Shown: piece by piece, positions 27,338-32,825 of the stretch | Layout of the letters: each line of letters opens with the position of its first letter | Position numbering within the stretch: the stretch's first letter is position 1 | From: Streptomyces tricolor | GTDB taxonomy: Bacteria > Actinomycetota > Actinomycetes > Streptomycetales > Streptomycetaceae | Direction: 5' to 3' | Assembly (NCBI RefSeq): GCF_002155905.1 | Contig: NZ_MUMF01000260.1 | Span: 1-32,825, forward strand | DNA length: 32,825 nucleotides | Notes under the pieces: model-generated | Told to the model about the DNA's origin: nothing | Seen by the model: the letters and a program-made list of their open reading frames with translations, nothing else | The model's database searches: none | Position numbers and translations under genes: made by a program

Positions 27338-28999
27338 ATGACTGAGTATGGCCGGGGCCCAGGCTCCGAACCGTGGCATCCGGAGGACCCGTTGTACGGG
27401 GACGGCGGATGGGGAGGACAGCAGACCCAGGCGGGCCGGCAGTCCGCCTACGACGGCCGGCCGCAGCAGCACCATCCCCGGACGCCGCAGTACGGCGACT
27501 GGACCCACGACCAGCAGCAGCCCGGGTACGACGGGCAGCAGCACCCGTACCACGACGGATCCGGCGAGGCGCAGTACGAGCAGCGGTTCGCCGGCCATGC
27601 CCAGCACCAGTTCCACCAGGGCGGCTGGGACGCGACCGGCACCCACGGCCAGGTGCCGTACGCCGCCGACCCCGGCGACCCGTACGGCCAGCACCCCGTC
27701 GCGTACGGCGGGGAGCAGCCCGACTTCTACGGCACCGAGGACGCCTACCCGCCGCCGGAGCCGCCCGGCCGCAGGCGCGAGCCGGAGCCCGAGCCGGAGA
27801 CGGCGGGCGAGGAGGAGCACGCCTTCGTCGCGGGAGGCGGCGGCGAGGACGCCGAGGAGCACGAGCTGCAGAGCCGGCGCGAGCGGCGCGGCAAGGGCAA
27901 GAAGCCCGTCAAGAACACGAAGCGGCGCACCGGCTGCGCCTGCATGGTGGTCGTCCTGGTGTTCGGCGGCGGCCTGGGCGGAGTCGGGTACTTCGGCTAC
28001 AAGTTCTACCAAAATCGTTTCGCCCCGGCTCCGGACTACGCGGGTGAGGGCACCAGCGAGACCGTGTCCGTCGAGATCCCGAAGGGCGCGGGCGGCTGGG
28101 AGATCGGGCGGCGCCTGGAGCAGGCCGGGGTCGTCAAGAGCGCCGCGGCGTTCGTGCACGCCCAGTCGTCCGCACCGGGCGCCGACGGCATCCAGGCCGG
28201 TGCCTACCTCCTGAAGAAGGAGATGTCCGCCGCCAGCGCCGTCCGGCTGATGCTGGACCCGCGCAGCCAGAACAATGTGGTGGTCACCCCCGGCGAGCGC
28301 AATTCCGGCGTCTACGCGGCCATCGACAAAAAGCTGGAACTGTCCTCGGGCACCACCAAGAAGATCGCCGACAAGCAGTACAAGAACCTCGGCCTGCCGG
28401 CCTGGGCGCAGAACGACGGCGACCTCAAGGACCCGCTGGAGGGCTTCCTCTTCCCGGGCACCTACCCGGCCGCCAAGGGCATGAAGCCGGAGGCCATCCT
28501 GAAACAGATGGTCACCCAGGCCAAACAGAAGTACGCCGCCTACGGCCTCGACGAGAAGGCCAAGGGGCTCGGCCTGAAGAACGCCTTCGAGCTGGTCACC
28601 GTCGCGAGCCTGGTCCAGGCCGAGGGCAAGACCCACGACGACTTCCGCAAGATGGCGGAGGTGGTCTACAACCGCCTCAAGCCCACCAACACCGAGACCA
28701 ACCGGCTGCTGCAGTTCGACTCGACCTACAACTACCTCAAGGGCACGAGCAACATCCACATCTCCGAGAAGGAGATCAACAGCAACCCGAGCCCGTACAA
28801 CACCTACCGCCACCCGGGACTTCCGCCCGGCCCGATCGGCAACCCCGGCGAGGACGCGCTGAAGGCGACGCTGAATCCGACGGACGACGGGTGGATCTAC
28901 TTCGTGGCGACCGACGGTACGAACAACACCGAGTTCGCCAAGACCTACGCCGAATTCCTGGAACTCAAGGACAAGTTCAATGCCAACGCGGGCAACTGA
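27338..28999 (+). CDS. mltG: Endolytic transglycosylase MltG (YceG family)
   Basis: A 553-residue inner-membrane enzyme that cuts nascent peptidoglycan strands and is thought to set glycan chain length. The first 198 residues are predicted cytoplasmic and of low complexity (Gly, Gln, Tyr, Pro, Asp, then Arg/Lys-rich), followed by a membrane segment (about 199-222), a LysM-like region (VSVEIPKGAGGWEIGRRLEQ) and the catalytic domain. Catalytic Glu429 is in VASLVQAEGKTHDDF; YNRLK and HPGLPPGPIGNPGEDAL are diagnostic. The family in other phyla lacks so long a cytoplasmic part. The ATG has AGGGGA close upstream. aroE overlaps its end by 20 nt. Confidence 0.95.
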   Translation: MTEYGRGPGSEPWHPEDPLYGDGGWGGQQTQAGRQSAYDGRPQQHHPRTPQYGDWTHDQQQPGYDGQQHPYHDGSGEAQYEQRFAGHAQHQFHQGGWDATGTHGQVPYAADPGDPYGQHPVAYGGEQPDFYGTEDAYPPPEPPGRRREPEPEPETAGEEEHAFVAGGGGEDAEEHELQSRRERRGKGKKPVKNTKRRTGCACMVVVLVFGGGLGGVGYFGYKFYQNRFAPAPDYAGEGTSETVSVEIPKGAGGWEIGRRLEQAGVVKSAAAFVHAQSSAPGADGIQAGAYLLKKEMSAASAVRLMLDPRSQNNVVVTPGERNSGVYAAIDKKLELSSGTTKKIADKQYKNLGLPAWAQNDGDLKDPLEGFLFPGTYPAAKGMKPEAILKQMVTQAKQKYAAYGLDEKAKGLGLKNAFELVTVASLVQAEGKTHDDFRKMAEVVYNRLKPTNTETNRLLQFDSTYNYLKGTSNIHISEKEINSNPSPYNTYRHPGLPPGPIGNPGEDALKATLNPTDDGWIYFVATDGTNNTEFAKTYAEFLELKDKFNANAGN

Positions 29000-29819
29000 C
29001 GGCCGCCGTGCCGCGGTGCTCGGTTCGCCGATCGCCCACTCCCTCTCCCCGGTGCTGCACCGCGCCGCGTACGACGCGGCCGGGCTCACCGACTGGTCGT
29101 ACGACAGCTTCGACGTCGACGAGGCCGCCCTGCCCGGCTTCCTGGACGGGCTCGGGCCGGAGTGGGCCGGGCTGTCGCTGACCATGCCGCTGAAGCGGGC
29201 GGTGATCCCGCTGCTGGACGAGATCAGCGACACGGCCGCCTCGGTCGACGCCGTCAACACGCTCGTCCTCACCGAGGACGGACGCCGGCTCGGCGACAAC
29301 ACCGACATCCCGGGCATGGTCGCCGCCCTGCGCGAGCACGGCATCGAACAGGTCGACTCCGCCGCCGTGCTCGGCGCCGGCGCCACGGCCTCCTCCGCGC
29401 TCGCCGCGCTGGCCCGGATCTGCACCGGGGAGGTCGTCGCCTACGTCCGCAGCGAGGCCCGCGCCGCCGAGATGCGGCAGTGGGGCGAGCGGCTCGACGT
29501 GGAGGTGCGTACGGCGGACTGGGCGGACGCGGCCGAGGCGCTGCGCGCCCCGCTGGTGATCGCCACCACGCCCGCCGGTACGACCGACGCCCTCGCCGGC
29601 GCCGTACCCGAACGCCCCGCCACGCTCTTCGACGTGCTCTACGACCCCTGGCCCACCGAGCTGGCGGCCCGCTGGTCCATGTTCGGCGGTGCCGTGGTCA
29701 GCGGCCTCGACCTGCTGGTCCACCAGGCCGTGCTCCAGTTCGAGCAGATGACCGGGCGCGCCCCGGGCCCGCTGGACGCCATGCGGCACGCCGGCGAGAA
29801 GGCGCTCGCGGCCCGCTGA
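28980..29819 (+). CDS. aroE: Shikimate dehydrogenase
   Basis: A 279-residue NADPH enzyme reducing 3-dehydroshikimate to shikimate. The substrate site shows GSPIAHSLSPVLH, Lys72 in SLTMPLKRA, Asn93 and Asp109 (GDNTDIPGM). The dinucleotide loop is AVLGAGATASSALAAL. The ATG at 28980 starts 20 nt inside mltG; this is the only start that keeps the full N-terminal strand together with a Met codon. It heads the shikimate group; aroC follows after 163 nt. Confidence 0.95.
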   Translation: MPTRATDGRRAAVLGSPIAHSLSPVLHRAAYDAAGLTDWSYDSFDVDEAALPGFLDGLGPEWAGLSLTMPLKRAVIPLLDEISDTAASVDAVNTLVLTEDGRRLGDNTDIPGMVAALREHGIEQVDSAAVLGAGATASSALAALARICTGEVVAYVRSEARAAEMRQWGERLDVEVRTADWADAAEALRAPLVIATTPAGTTDALAGAVPERPATLFDVLYDPWPTELAARWSMFGGAVVSGLDLLVHQAVLQFEQMTGRAPGPLDAMRHAGEKALAAR

Positions 29820-29925
29820 CGCATCGCGCGCGTCCGCCTGCTGGACCGGCGGCCGGTTCTCGCCTCCGGACGTGGGAGGATCGGAGGTGGCCTGCCGGGG
29901 TCGCGCACCCGGTGGCGCCGTCGCC

Positions 29926-29945
29926 GTGCGCGTGGACGCGCGCAC
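29926..29945 (+). other. Stem-loop between aroE and aroC
   Basis: GTGCGCG (29926-29932) and CGCGCAC (29939-29945) make a 7-bp stem with a 6-nt loop, 26 nt before the aroC ribosome site. It may be a partial terminator or processing site. No clear promoter was found in this 163-nt gap. Confidence 0.35.
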
Positions 29946-29982
29946 GCAGGGCAGTACCGGGCGCGAGCACTGAGGAGCACCG

Positions 29983-32770
<2,788 letters not shown>

Positions 32771-32825
32771 GTCCCGGACCGCCCCACGCGTCCGATTTCC
32801 CTCGTCCACCGGGCACTTCGGACCG

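Overview
The window reads as a stretch of Streptomyces (or very close actinomycete) chromosome. Base composition is very GC-rich with strong G/C at third codon positions, GTG and TTG starts are common, -10 boxes follow the TAGACT/TAGGCT pattern of the vegetative HrdB sigma factor, and the gene order pdxST-yebC-ruvCAB-yajC-secDF-apt-relA ... alaS-ruvX-mltG-aroECKB is the conserved core order of that genus. I found no tRNA, rRNA, CRISPR array, transposase or phage gene. Product names come from motifs read by eye; no database search was possible.

Left edge (1-1315): the 3' end of a lasso-peptide (RiPP) cluster: truncated cyclase (C), RiPP recognition element (B1) and leader peptidase (B2), translationally coupled. 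The precursor gene is not in the window and should lie to the left. Next come pyridoxal phosphate synthesis (pdxS, pdxT), a YebC-type factor, the Holliday junction operon ruvC-ruvA-ruvB, the protein-export genes yajC-secD-secF, then apt and the stringent-response enzyme RelA (1476-13283). A perfect inverted repeat at 13304-13333 separates relA from two minus-strand genes: a DUF349 coiled-coil protein and a membrane-anchored cyclophilin.

Middle (15730-20918): a glyoxalase-II-like metallo-beta-lactamase protein, hisS, a VKOR-type disulfide enzyme, the replication-repair ATPase RarA/MgsA, and rpsD behind a leader of about 280 nt rich in stem-loops. A convergent minus-strand STAND/NB-ARC ATPase with TPR-like repeats (20940-23111) separates these from a divergent plus-strand group: a DUF948 protein, a small DUF6167-like protein, alaS, ruvX, mltG and the shikimate genes aroE, aroC, aroK and aroB (23274-32770). 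Many junctions in this group overlap by 1-20 nt, which points to long polycistronic transcripts.

No wholly new system is evident. The most informative signals are regulatory. Two promoters, before ruvC and before rarA, both match the motif TTGTCAGTG-N8-TAnnnT, the RecA-independent (PafBC-dependent) DNA-damage promoter known from mycobacteria, so two recombination/repair units here appear to share one damage switch. Others are the structured rpsD leader, a palindrome lodged between the -35 and -10 of the STAND ATPase gene, and promoters placed so close to start codons that rarA, the STAND ATPase and possibly yajC may be translated from leaderless mRNAs.
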